This document shows, one piece after another, positions 9,056-16,977 of a DNA stretch of 59,347 nucleotides. This stretch comes from Deltaproteobacteria bacterium (lineage in GTDB: Bacteria > UBA10199 > GCA-002796325 > JACPFF01). The stretch is taken from NCBI GenBank assembly GCA_016183065.1, contig JACPFF010000015.1:91449-150795 (forward strand), read 5' to 3'. How positions within the stretch are numbered: position 1 is the stretch's first letter; each line of letters starts with the position of its first letter. The notes beneath the pieces are model-generated. The model was not told the DNA's origin. It searched no databases and saw only the letters and a list, made by a program, of their open reading frames with translations. Made by a program: the position numbers and the translations under genes.

Positions 9056-11245
9056 CTACTCGCCATTGAGTTGCTTTTCGAGTTTCTTCTTCTCGGCCTC
9101 TTTTGCCGCGATCTGCCCCTTGAGATCATCGATCTCGTCGGCGAGTTCCTCGTTTTTCTCCTCGAGTTGTTCTTCGTCGGAGAGCTCGTTGTAGGCTTGT
9201 TCTTTTAATCCGAGTTCCTGTTCAAGGTTGGTAATTTCGTCCTTCAGCGTTGCCAACTTGTCTTGATCGGAGACATTTTCATCAACCATGGGGGTGAAAT
9301 CAAAGGGATAGGTCCCGGTAATGGTGTCCCCTTTCACCTCACTCACATCGACAGAGGTCCCCGAGGCAATGACCGTATTATTCCCCACCTTGTCGTGGAC
9401 GTGGGTGATGCCGCCGACCACTTCGACCGGGCTCCCATCGACCAGAATGGGTGTGCTGGCGGGGATGCCATGCAGTTCGACCACGAGCTGCTCGTAGCCC
9501 TCCATGGTCTGTTGGATGAAGACGAGCTGGAGGACGCCATTATGTTCCATCAGAATGGCATCGGTAAATCCCTCGGGCATGGCAAAATCGAGACTCGACG
9601 GGTCGGACCCGGCGCCGGTCAGGACGATCTTCTCGCCAACGATGAAATCTTCAAGGTCCTCCGAATCATAACTGGCCCAATGGAAACTGTCGTCATCGGC
9701 GTTCTGAGTACCCCAGGTCATGAGACTCGTTTCCACGCCCTCGTCATCCGTCGAGATCTCGAGCTGTTGTTCGAGGACCTCTTTCATCCCACTTGTGCTG
9801 AGGGTCGTCTGTCCCAATTCATCGAGAGGAATCCCGAGCGAGTCCAGATAGGTCTTCGGGGCGAGAATCACGTCATTCCCGACGGTATCGAAGATCCCCA
9901 TCGATGTCCCACCGGTCAACGTGACCTGGCTGAAGTCGATCATGTTCGTCTCGCCATTGCCATAAAAGTTGAGTGTCAATGCCTGGTCGGGATCAAAAAA
10001 GCCGTTGATCTTGATGCGCAGCGTCCGTGGGGTGCCATTGGCATCAAAGCCGACCATGGTGATGATGAGCGCATTGCCACTGCTGGCCGGCTCCGCGCTC
10101 GCCATGGTGTAGCCCTTCGGCATATCGATCGAGAGCGTGCCGTTGGTGACATCATCGGCGTCGATCACGAGGGTGCCACTCTTGTAATCGCTCTGGGAGA
10201 GATCCACACCGGTGATAAATGAGGAAGGTGGCGGGGTCTCCAGGATCTCGGTCGCCCCGGGATTTTCATGTTCCGAGACTGCATCGCCGGCGGAGTTGAC
10301 GACCTTGTCCTGACTGCCGCCACCGGCACGGATGATGTCGATCCCCGCACCGCCGTCGATCGTGTCATTGCCGTCGTCGCTCCCAAAGCCGATGGCGCCA
10401 TTTTCGTTGAAGCCATCGCCGAAGAGACGGTCCTTACCTGCGCCGCCGTAGATCTTGTCGTTGCCCGCACCACCGACGAGGACATCGTTCCCCTGTGAAC
10501 CGAGAATGACGTCATTGCCTTGACCACCGAAGACCACAATGCCCCCTGGTTCACCAAAGGGCGTGCCCCAATTACCATCGCTGACGCGGGCCAGGAGGTG
10601 ATTGTCGGAGACCAGTTTTTGCGCCTTGTCCGCGCCATAGATGTAGAACATCTCCGGCCGGACCGCCATGTTCTTGAGGACGTAAACCTCCTTGGTGCCA
10701 TCGGTCTTGACGACCTGCACATGGATGTCTTTCCCCACGGTCATGGTGTTCACTTCTGCAATCGAATCATCGGCCACAAAGGCCAGGGCATTCGAGGTGG
10801 CGGGATTGTTCGGATCGTAGCCACTGTTTTCGAGCATGATCGTCCCGGCATAGGTCCCGCTCATGGCATGCGGGACCCCGGCATCCACGGGATAGGTCTC
10901 GAGGGCACCACTCATGTCGTTCCATCCGACCGACATCTGCGCGAGTTCCTCTTTCACCGCATCAAAATCGACGTCCGTGCCATCGGGATATTTGCCGGTT
11001 TTGACAAAGGTCTCGTAGTTGTCCACGAGGGCCTGTTCTGCCTCGAAGAGTGCCATGGTCTCGGCATATTTGGCCTGGTCTTCCATGGAGAGATACGCGG
11101 AAAATTCCCCCGCGTTCTCGAACTCCTTTTTTTGCAGTTCGAGGTCCTGCTTGAGCTGCTCCAGGGTCAACTGTTCCTCTTGCGAGAGGACGTTGCTCTC
11201 CGTCTTTGGTGCTGCTCCGGCCTTGGCGATCCCTTTGATACTCAT
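9056..11245 (-). CDS. RTX-type calcium-binding protein, probably secreted; function unknown
   Basis: 729 aa. The middle (about residues 240-310) has hemolysin-type nonapeptide repeats: GGQGNDVILGSQGNDVLVGG, then GGAGNDKIYGGAGKDRLFG, then a further set around DDGNDTIDGGAGIDIIRAGG. Such repeats bind calcium and fold outside the cell in type I secreted proteins. The N-terminus (15-70) and the last 70 residues are strongly charged coiled-coil-like helices; a coiled-coil C-terminus is unusual for an RTX substrate. No N-terminal signal peptide. ATG overlaps the stop of the upstream gene (ATGA) with GGGAG upstream. No ABC exporter or TolC is in the window. Confidence 0.8.
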   Translation of the reverse strand: MSIKGIAKAGAAPKTESNVLSQEEQLTLEQLKQDLELQKKEFENAGEFSAYLSMEDQAKYAETMALFEAEQALVDNYETFVKTGKYPDGTDVDFDAVKEELAQMSVGWNDMSGALETYPVDAGVPHAMSGTYAGTIMLENSGYDPNNPATSNALAFVADDSIAEVNTMTVGKDIHVQVVKTDGTKEVYVLKNMAVRPEMFYIYGADKAQKLVSDNHLLARVSDGNWGTPFGEPGGIVVFGGQGNDVILGSQGNDVLVGGAGNDKIYGGAGKDRLFGDGFNENGAIGFGSDDGNDTIDGGAGIDIIRAGGGSQDKVVNSAGDAVSEHENPGATEILETPPPSSFITGVDLSQSDYKSGTLVIDADDVTNGTLSIDMPKGYTMASAEPASSGNALIITMVGFDANGTPRTLRIKINGFFDPDQALTLNFYGNGETNMIDFSQVTLTGGTSMGIFDTVGNDVILAPKTYLDSLGIPLDELGQTTLSTSGMKEVLEQQLEISTDDEGVETSLMTWGTQNADDDSFHWASYDSEDLEDFIVGEKIVLTGAGSDPSSLDFAMPEGFTDAILMEHNGVLQLVFIQQTMEGYEQLVVELHGIPASTPILVDGSPVEVVGGITHVHDKVGNNTVIASGTSVDVSEVKGDTITGTYPFDFTPMVDENVSDQDKLATLKDEITNLEQELGLKEQAYNELSDEEQLEEKNEELADEIDDLKGQIAAKEAEKKKLEKQLNGE

Positions 11246-13677
11246 ACCGTACTCCCGGATGTGTCACCCGCTTCGAATTCTTTTTCGAGCAGGGCCTCTT
11301 CCCCCTCGAGGCTTTCGTCCATTGGGACGGATATGCCAAAGACATTGCGATATTCATCGAAGAAGGCCGTGATGTTATTTTGTGTCTCCTGATAGACCGG
11401 GCCGTATTCGTTCCAGGCCTCTTGTTCAAGGAGGTCGCCCTCTGCCACCAGGGTCGGGTCTTTGTTGATCTCCTCCAGGAGTGCATTGCGCGCATCGGTA
11501 TAGGCGTCGACCATCTCCTGGTCGGAATTGGCACTCTCGCCGCTATAGCCGGTCGGGAGATCATAGACCCCTTCGGTCACGGTAAACTGCAGGTCGCCGC
11601 CGGAGATCTTGTATTCATCGTCGTTATACATCCGTTCATTCGAGGCATTATCGCCGACGTACTCATCGGCTTCGTCTGTCCCCACCTTGGTCTTGATCGT
11701 CCCACCGATCACTTCAATGTCATCGCCCGGTTTCCCCGGTTCGGTCGGATTGTCGATCATGGTGAGGCCTTCCGGGGTATCGTTTTCCACATACACGCCG
11801 GGATTCTCCAGATATCCCTTGGTGGTGCCGCGCTTGCCGTCAGACTCATCGAGATATCGTCCCTCAATCTTGCCCAAGGTATGGATGTAGTTTTCATCCC
11901 CTTTGCCACCGTTCGTGATCGTCACGTGGGTGACATTGCGGAGGTGCTTGTTCCCATCGTGTGCAAACACCGCTGTATGGGCATTGCCCGACCCGTTCAC
12001 AATCGTCGTATACGCGGGATCACCCTTGGTGATGTCGAACTGCTCCTTCGGGGGGATATCGATGATGCTATTATATTTATCGACATCAATAACCCCATCG
12101 ATACCGGCAATAATGGGGCCATTGCGGTTGATGACGTCGGCACTTTCTTTCCAATAGCCATCTTCTGTTAATGTCGGGCCGACATAGCGACCGCCATCGC
12201 CAAAAAAATGTCCGAGCGCGTCGCTGTAGCTCCCGCCTGGTGTATTGAAATATCCCTGATTGGTCGTCGAGAAGAACCCGCTATCGACCGTGAGATGAAT
12301 GGGGCTCCGGAGCATCCGGTTGGGATCATCTTTGCTCCCCCCAATATCGTATCCGCTCGTCAGGGCGATGGACAATGAAGAGGCGTAGACTTCGTCATTG
12401 ACCGTTCCCCCGCTCGGACTGGGATGTTTGAGCGGCTCGAGATACTGCTGGTTGCTGGGCGTGATGGTGGCACTGCCGATCTGCATCTTGAAGAGCTGGT
12501 TCCCGTCGGCATCATTGAAGATCAGCAGATGGTCGGCCCCGAGTTCGATCGCATCGTTTCCTGGCGCGGTATATTTTTTCGACGTGAGGACAACGTCCGC
12601 GACCTGTATCTGCATATAGCGGTCGCGGATCTCCTCGGGCGGGGCCGCGAGCTCGCCGTTTTCCATCCCCCCGGTGTAGACGACATACCGTTCGTCGACG
12701 ATTTTTGGGGTCCCATCGGCATAGGTCTCGACCCAGAAGGAATTCGGGATCGGAATCGTGAGAGATGTTTTGAAGGTGTTCGTTGACCCTTCATACGTGT
12801 CGACCCATTGAGAGGGCGCGTTTCCCGTGGCATTGACAAACAGGTCAACACCTTCCTCAGCATTCGCTGGTGTGGTCTCAAAATTTTTCACACCGGAAGC
12901 GCTTAAATCCCAGACGAAATTCGGATTCATGGCATTGCCTTCAAGAAATTCTCCCGTCACTGAGTCAAACCGGACTGGCTGCATCGTGCTCTTATTGAGC
13001 ATGGCGTATTCATCCGTCCCCTGTTCGGTCAGTCGGGTGCCGATGAGATACGAGGAGGTCATGGGATTGCCAATAATTCCGTCATTGTTCACGTCGTAGT
13101 AGTCGATCTGGGATTCCGGGACGCCGTGGTCATTGCCATATTTGAGGCCATATTCTTTGGCACGCTCGATCTCGATGGCATAGAGCTTGAGCTGTTCGAG
13201 TCGGACCTGCTTCACTTCGGCAATGGCGATGTCGATATTGAGGATTGCCTTTATGAGCGAATCAAGGGTCTTGACCTCATCCGGCGTGATGGTCCCCTGA
13301 TGGAGGCGTTCTTCGAGGGCAATTTTTTCGCTCAGATAAATGATCCGGAGGTCTTCATACTGCTGGAGCACGGTGCCGTCGGCGAACGTGTTCCCCGTAG
13401 GGTCCGCCGATTTGCGCAACTCGGCGACCGTGGGGACGCGATAGTCAGGCGCCATCCCTTGCGAGGCCGCAATAGCCGCATGGAGGGCACCCAAGGGACC
13501 GGTGTTCGGATTCTCCACCGGCGGGACGGTCTCGGACGCGACAAATTGAAACATATCTTCCACCGGATCCACCGGGGTGTCGGCGGCGGTGGACCCCCCA
13601 CCCAGCGGGAGGGTCTCAGTCCCTTTTGCCGAGGCGGGTGAGAGTAGAGAAACGGCCTTGAGTGGCTTGATCTCCAT
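11242..13677 (-). CDS. Large unrecognised protein of the sigma-54-driven cluster
   Basis: 811 aa from the start MEIKPLKAVSLL, which has GGAG 5 nt upstream; a longer frame from 13725 lacks a ribosome-binding site and would start upstream of the promoter at 13693. Acidic, Gly/Asn/Asp-rich and almost free of Cys, as is common for secreted proteins. Residues about 110-190 are helical and end in DVNNDGIIGN, an EF-hand/dockerin-like calcium loop. The central part looks beta-rich with many DG and NG turns; the C-terminus is acidic and helical. No signal peptide. No family recognised. Translationally coupled to the RTX gene. Confidence 0.75.
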   Translation of the reverse strand: MEIKPLKAVSLLSPASAKGTETLPLGGGSTAADTPVDPVEDMFQFVASETVPPVENPNTGPLGALHAAIAASQGMAPDYRVPTVAELRKSADPTGNTFADGTVLQQYEDLRIIYLSEKIALEERLHQGTITPDEVKTLDSLIKAILNIDIAIAEVKQVRLEQLKLYAIEIERAKEYGLKYGNDHGVPESQIDYYDVNNDGIIGNPMTSSYLIGTRLTEQGTDEYAMLNKSTMQPVRFDSVTGEFLEGNAMNPNFVWDLSASGVKNFETTPANAEEGVDLFVNATGNAPSQWVDTYEGSTNTFKTSLTIPIPNSFWVETYADGTPKIVDERYVVYTGGMENGELAAPPEEIRDRYMQIQVADVVLTSKKYTAPGNDAIELGADHLLIFNDADGNQLFKMQIGSATITPSNQQYLEPLKHPSPSGGTVNDEVYASSLSIALTSGYDIGGSKDDPNRMLRSPIHLTVDSGFFSTTNQGYFNTPGGSYSDALGHFFGDGGRYVGPTLTEDGYWKESADVINRNGPIIAGIDGVIDVDKYNSIIDIPPKEQFDITKGDPAYTTIVNGSGNAHTAVFAHDGNKHLRNVTHVTITNGGKGDENYIHTLGKIEGRYLDESDGKRGTTKGYLENPGVYVENDTPEGLTMIDNPTEPGKPGDDIEVIGGTIKTKVGTDEADEYVGDNASNERMYNDDEYKISGGDLQFTVTEGVYDLPTGYSGESANSDQEMVDAYTDARNALLEEINKDPTLVAEGDLLEQEAWNEYGPVYQETQNNITAFFDEYRNVFGISVPMDESLEGEEALLEKEFEAGDTSGSTV

Positions 13678-13692
13678 CGCGACTCCAGAAGG

Positions 13693-13709
13693 AGCAATTT
13701 CCTTGCCAA
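13693..13709 (-). promoter_or_regulatory. Sigma-54 promoter upstream of the 811-aa gene
   Basis: Minus-strand TTGGCAA (13709-13703), GGAAA, TTGCT (13697-13693) matches the -24/-12 consensus TGGCAC-N5-TTGCT with the required GG-N10-GC spacing. The -12 GC lies 16 nt before ATG 13677, so the leader would be only a few nucleotides. rpoN is encoded 7 kb away. Confidence 0.7.
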
Positions 13710-13850
13710 GATGAAAGGGGAGCATCAGAAATAGTGTATTCTATATGACTGAAATTATTGATGAAATTTGTCGAATATTCCAGTCGACGTCTGTCGCAAC
13801 ATCTGCAGGAGGGGGTATTCGCTCCATCATGGGACCCAAAGTCCCAGGTT

Positions 13851-14031
13851 AGGGTCTGACCGGAAATACCTGTTCTGTTTTGGCGCTCAGCTTGGGGCCA
13901 GATTTGCCCGATCTGAGAGAGCAAAACCGGAGGCATAGCCGGGCTATGTTGAGGATTTTGCGAGTGAAGATCGGGAAAAGATGGTCCCAAGATGAGATGC
14001 CAAAATGAATAGGTATTTCCGGTCAGACCCT
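13851..14031. mobile_element. 181-bp imperfect palindrome, MITE- or REP-like element
   Basis: Perfect 21-bp terminal inverted repeats: AGGGTCTGACCGGAAATACC(T) at 13851-13871 and its complement at 14011-14031. The interior continues as an imperfect palindrome of about 60 bp per side, centred near 13941, including CCCGATCT paired with AGATCGGG. TTA flanks both ends (13849-13851 and 14031-14033), a possible 3-bp target duplication. The right end abuts the stop codon of the 208-aa gene. It encodes no protein. Confidence 0.75.
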
Positions 14032-14657
14032 TAAGAGGGGATTTTGTACAGCGTCCGATGCTCGTGGACCTTGCCGATTTCGGCGTCTAATCGGAGGAGG
14101 GCATCTTTCAGGAGTCCCAACATATCGCGGGCATATTCCGTCGTGGCATAATTGCTCCCCTGCAGCTGCCCCTGATATTCGGTGATCAGCGCTCTCAGTT
14201 CGTCGCGGCGGATCCGGTAATGGTCCTCGATATCGCGCAGGAGCGAAGGACGCTGTTTGGCATCTTTCCAGGCATCTTCTGAAAATTGCATGAGATCGCG
14301 AAAGAGAGGGACAGCGGGGAGTGCGGCCTCACTCGAGAGGCCAGGGCGTTCCACCGTCGCACGGATCCCCTGAAACGTCTCGAGCATCGTCTGGCCCGTC
14401 CCGTTCTGCAGGAGCTTCATCTTTGCCTCGTAGAGCGACAGCGCATTGCTCAGTTCAGAGAAGGCGGCATGATCCGGTTCCAGTGCGGCAGTCCCACCGG
14501 CAACAGCGGTGGCCTTGGGCCAAAACCCTCCATCGACCATGAAGTGATCCCCCGGCACGGCAGTCTCATGCGCGGGAGAGGCCGTGTCAGGCGCGCCAGC
14601 CGGCGGGAAGAGGAGCTGACTCCCCTTCGGCTTGCCGATCGAGGGGTCAAAGCTCAT
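14031..14657 (-). CDS. Unrecognised 208-aa protein of the sigma-54-driven cluster
   Basis: No family recognised. The first 60 residues are Pro/Ala/Gly-rich and probably disordered; residues about 65-208 are predicted helical with heptad-like spacing and no membrane segment or signal peptide. This layout is seen in secreted effectors, chaperones and structural rod proteins, but nothing here decides between them. ATG 14657 overlaps the upstream stop (ATGA) and has a GGAGGGGG site. The TAA stop coincides with the edge of the 181-bp palindrome, so the original C-terminus may have been altered by that insertion. Confidence 0.7.
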   Translation of the reverse strand: MSFDPSIGKPKGSQLLFPPAGAPDTASPAHETAVPGDHFMVDGGFWPKATAVAGGTAALEPDHAAFSELSNALSLYEAKMKLLQNGTGQTMLETFQGIRATVERPGLSSEAALPAVPLFRDLMQFSEDAWKDAKQRPSLLRDIEDHYRIRRDELRALITEYQGQLQGSNYATTEYARDMLGLLKDALLRLDAEIGKVHEHRTLYKIPS

Positions 14658-14929
14658 TCGAGTCCCCCTCCCTCTGCGAGCAGTGCCGTGAGAAGGCCTT
14701 GGGCCTCCTGGAGGGCAGCCTTGAGGGCCTCCCCCTCGCCCCCGATGGCTGTTTTTCGTTCGAGGATCTCCAAGATCTTGGCCTGCGACTTAAACTGGCA
14801 CAGGAGGGTCTCCGGGTCGTATGCACGGTCCTCCTCTGGTTGGGGCGCAGGCGCGGTCTCCGCTGTCGCCCCCCCATAGGGGGTATTCGACAATGGACGC
14901 CGATCGATGTGGGCGATCTCTCTTCCCAT
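14654..14929 (-). CDS. Unrecognised 91-aa first gene of the sigma-54-driven cluster
   Basis: Small acidic protein, no family recognised. After an extended N-terminal 40 residues it is one long helix (about 43-88) rich in Ala, Leu and Glu. Size and position ahead of larger unrecognised proteins fit a chaperone or adaptor, but that is a guess. The start ATG 14929 has GAGGG 3 nt upstream and lies 17 nt after the sigma-54 -12 element. Overlaps the next gene by 4 bp. Confidence 0.65.
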   Translation of the reverse strand: MGREIAHIDRRPLSNTPYGGATAETAPAPQPEEDRAYDPETLLCQFKSQAKILEILERKTAIGGEGEALKAALQEAQGLLTALLAEGGGLE

Positions 14930-14945
14930 ATGCCCTCAGAGAGTG

Positions 14946-14962
14946 AGCAAGAAAAGTGCCAA
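14946..14962 (-). promoter_or_regulatory. Sigma-54 promoter at the head of the RTX cluster
   Basis: Minus-strand TTGGCAC (14962-14956), TTTTC, TTGCT (14950-14946): an essentially perfect -24/-12 element (TGGCAC-N5-TTGCT, GG-N10-GC). A short inverted repeat CCAAAC-CT-GTTTGG (14959-14972) overlaps the -24 side. The gap up to the receiver gene (to 15065) is AT-rich and could hold an activator site. Confidence 0.8.
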
Positions 14963-15065
14963 ACCTGTTTGGAGGGGCAAAATTGTATCTATAGAGTATT
15001 ATTGTGTTTTTTAACTATTTTTCCTGAACGAGCGATGGGCAATGAGGAGAAAATTCCCGGCAACC

Positions 15066-15674
15066 CTATGGTTTGGGGCCTCTTTTCCCCAGCGATGCCC
15101 CCACAGTTTCGAGGTGCTGACAGATCTCTCCAAGGCGGAGGGTGAGTGGATCGTGTGGCCCACGGCCCAGCGTGTTCGGATCGTGCAGGATCGTATCGAG
15201 TGCACGGAGCATACGATGCCCAAGCACAACGGCCGGCGCGGTTTCCGCAGGAGAGTGGAGATGCCGACTCTTGCGTTGACGCAAGAGCTGTGTGATGACG
15301 GGAACCAGTTTTTGCAGGGTGTCGGGGGTCTTGACGAGGTATTCATCGGCACCGCATTTGATGGCATCCGCGGCCGAAGCGGGATCGCCACTCCGCGAGA
15401 GGACCAGGATCGGCGTGCGTCCTGCAGCCATGCGGAGTTGTGGGAGTTCATCGAGGATCGGTCGCCCGCCCAGATAGAAGCTCGTCATGAAGAGGGCCGG
15501 TCGCAATCTCTGCAGGGCCTCGATGGCTTCATCGGGGGTATAGACCCGCTGTACGATGAACTCCGGATGTTCTGCGGTCATAGCGCGGCGCACCAGCTGC
15601 GCATGGTCGTCATTCTCTTCCAGATAGAGGATCCGGGGTGGCACCGGTTTTTTCCCCGCAGCGTCTCCGATCAT
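15066..15674 (-). CDS. Receiver-domain protein lacking the phospho-acceptor aspartate
   Basis: 202 aa: an N-terminal CheY-like receiver (about 13-130) and a helical C-terminal tail without a DNA-binding or enzyme domain I recognise. The acidic pocket (EENDD at 19-23) and the conserved Lys (LVKTP, Lys115) are present, but the position that should be the phosphorylated Asp reads Ser65 in [12 protein letters not shown]. It is therefore either phosphorylation-independent or a binding partner. ATG overlaps the metK stop by 4 bp, so it is made with metK, an unexpected pairing. It lies directly upstream of the sigma-54 cluster on the same strand. Confidence 0.8.
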   Translation of the reverse strand: MIGDAAGKKPVPPRILYLEENDDHAQLVRRAMTAEHPEFIVQRVYTPDEAIEALQRLRPALFMTSFYLGGRPILDELPQLRMAAGRTPILVLSRSGDPASAADAIKCGADEYLVKTPDTLQKLVPVITQLLRQRKSRHLHSPAETAPAVVLGHRMLRALDTILHDPNTLGRGPHDPLTLRLGEICQHLETVGASLGKRGPKP

Positions 15675-16843
15675 GCCAGATTTAAGAGATGCCGGAGGGG
15701 ATCGACCCGATCAAGCCGTTCCCAGGTAAAGGACGGTTCATTCCGTCCGAAATGGCCATACGCCGCAGTCTTTTTGTAGATTGGACGTCGCAGATCAAGC
15801 TGCTCAATAATCGTCCGCGGCTTGAGGGGAAAGATCTCCCGAATGGCGGTCTCAATGGCCTCCGGATCGACCTGATGCGTGCCAAAGGTGTTGATCAACA
15901 ATGAGACCGGGTCTGGATATCCAATGGCATAGGCAATCTGCACCTCGCATCGCCGGGCTGCGCCACTGGCCACGACATTTTTTGCCACGTATCGTGCCAT
16001 GTAGGAGGCGGAGCGATCGACCTTGGTCGGATCCTTGCCGGAAAATGCACCGCCACCATGACTCCCCATCCCACCATAGGTATCGGCGATGATTTTCCGG
16101 CCGGTCAGGCCGCAATCGGCATGGGGGCCGCCCAACACAAAGCGCCCCGTGGGATTGATCAAAAATCGGGTCTCTGTGCTGAGCATGTCCTCTGGCAGGA
16201 CCAGCCGGATCACGTGACGAATGACATCGTCTTGCAGGGTATCGTGCGAGACCTCCGGGGTGTGCTGGGTCGAAATGACGACCGTATCGATCTGCGCGGG
16301 GGCACCATTCTCGTAGCGGACCGTGACCTGCGACTTTCCGTCGGGCCGCAGATAGGGAAGCGTCTTTGCCTTGCGGACCTCCGCCAACTGGCGGGTCAGC
16401 TGATGGGCGAAGAGAATCGGCAATGGCATCAATTCCGCGGATTCATCGGTCGCATATCCGAACATCAGGCCCTGATCTCCCGCGCCCTGTTCGGAAAAGA
16501 GGCCGGTTCCTTCATCGACCCCTTGCGCAATATCCGGGGATTGTCGATCGATCGAGGTCATGACGGCACAGGTCTCCCAATCAAACCCCATCGAGTGGTG
16601 GTTGTAACCGATCTCCTTGATGGTCTCGCGGACAATGTCGGGATAGTGGACCTGGGCGGTGGTGCTGATCTCTCCGGCAATCATGGCAAGGCCGGTGGTG
16701 ACGAGCGTTTCACACCCCACGCGGGAAGTCCGATCCTGTGCCAGCAGGGCATCGAGTATGGCATCGGAGATCTGGTCCGCGACTTTATCGGGATGCCCCT
16801 CGGTTACGGATTCTGACGTAAAAAGATATCGGCGTTTGTTCAC
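15671..16843 (-). CDS. metK: S-adenosylmethionine synthetase
   Basis: Makes S-adenosylmethionine from ATP and methionine; cytosolic tetramer. 390 aa, normal length. Diagnostic blocks: [19 protein letters not shown] at the N-terminus, [12 protein letters not shown] (ATP-binding hexapeptide GAGDQG) and [16 protein letters not shown] (P-loop-like block). Start is GTG 16843, with AAAGGGG about 9 nt upstream. A promoter at 16918-16947 gives a leader of about 68 nt in which I see no riboswitch I can name. Confidence 0.98.
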   Translation of the reverse strand: MNKRRYLFTSESVTEGHPDKVADQISDAILDALLAQDRTSRVGCETLVTTGLAMIAGEISTTAQVHYPDIVRETIKEIGYNHHSMGFDWETCAVMTSIDRQSPDIAQGVDEGTGLFSEQGAGDQGLMFGYATDESAELMPLPILFAHQLTRQLAEVRKAKTLPYLRPDGKSQVTVRYENGAPAQIDTVVISTQHTPEVSHDTLQDDVIRHVIRLVLPEDMLSTETRFLINPTGRFVLGGPHADCGLTGRKIIADTYGGMGSHGGGAFSGKDPTKVDRSASYMARYVAKNVVASGAARRCEVQIAYAIGYPDPVSLLINTFGTHQVDPEAIETAIREIFPLKPRTIIEQLDLRRPIYKKTAAYGHFGRNEPSFTWERLDRVDPLRHLLNLA

Positions 16844-16917
16844 GTGTGTGTACCCCTTTCACAGAGTTGACGTCATCCCCGGACACGGTGCTGACGAGCG
16901 TGCATGGAATTTCCGCA

Positions 16918-16947
16918 TCCATAGGGAGAATGGCGTCCATTTGTCAA
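16918..16947 (-). promoter_or_regulatory. Sigma-70-like promoter of metK
   Basis: Minus-strand TTGACA (16947-16942), 18-bp spacer, TATGGA (16923-16918), about 70 nt before the GTG start. Confidence 0.6.
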
Positions 16948-16977
16948 GGTGTGCGGAGAATCACGCTCTTGCCACTA

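Noticed and set aside
13616-13990. 124-codon frame across the 181-bp palindrome
   Set aside because: Runs through the palindrome and the sigma-54 promoter with no ribosome site or recognisable protein.
16848-16912. SAM riboswitch in the metK leader
   Set aside because: The leader is about 68 nt and I cannot match it to any SAM riboswitch core.
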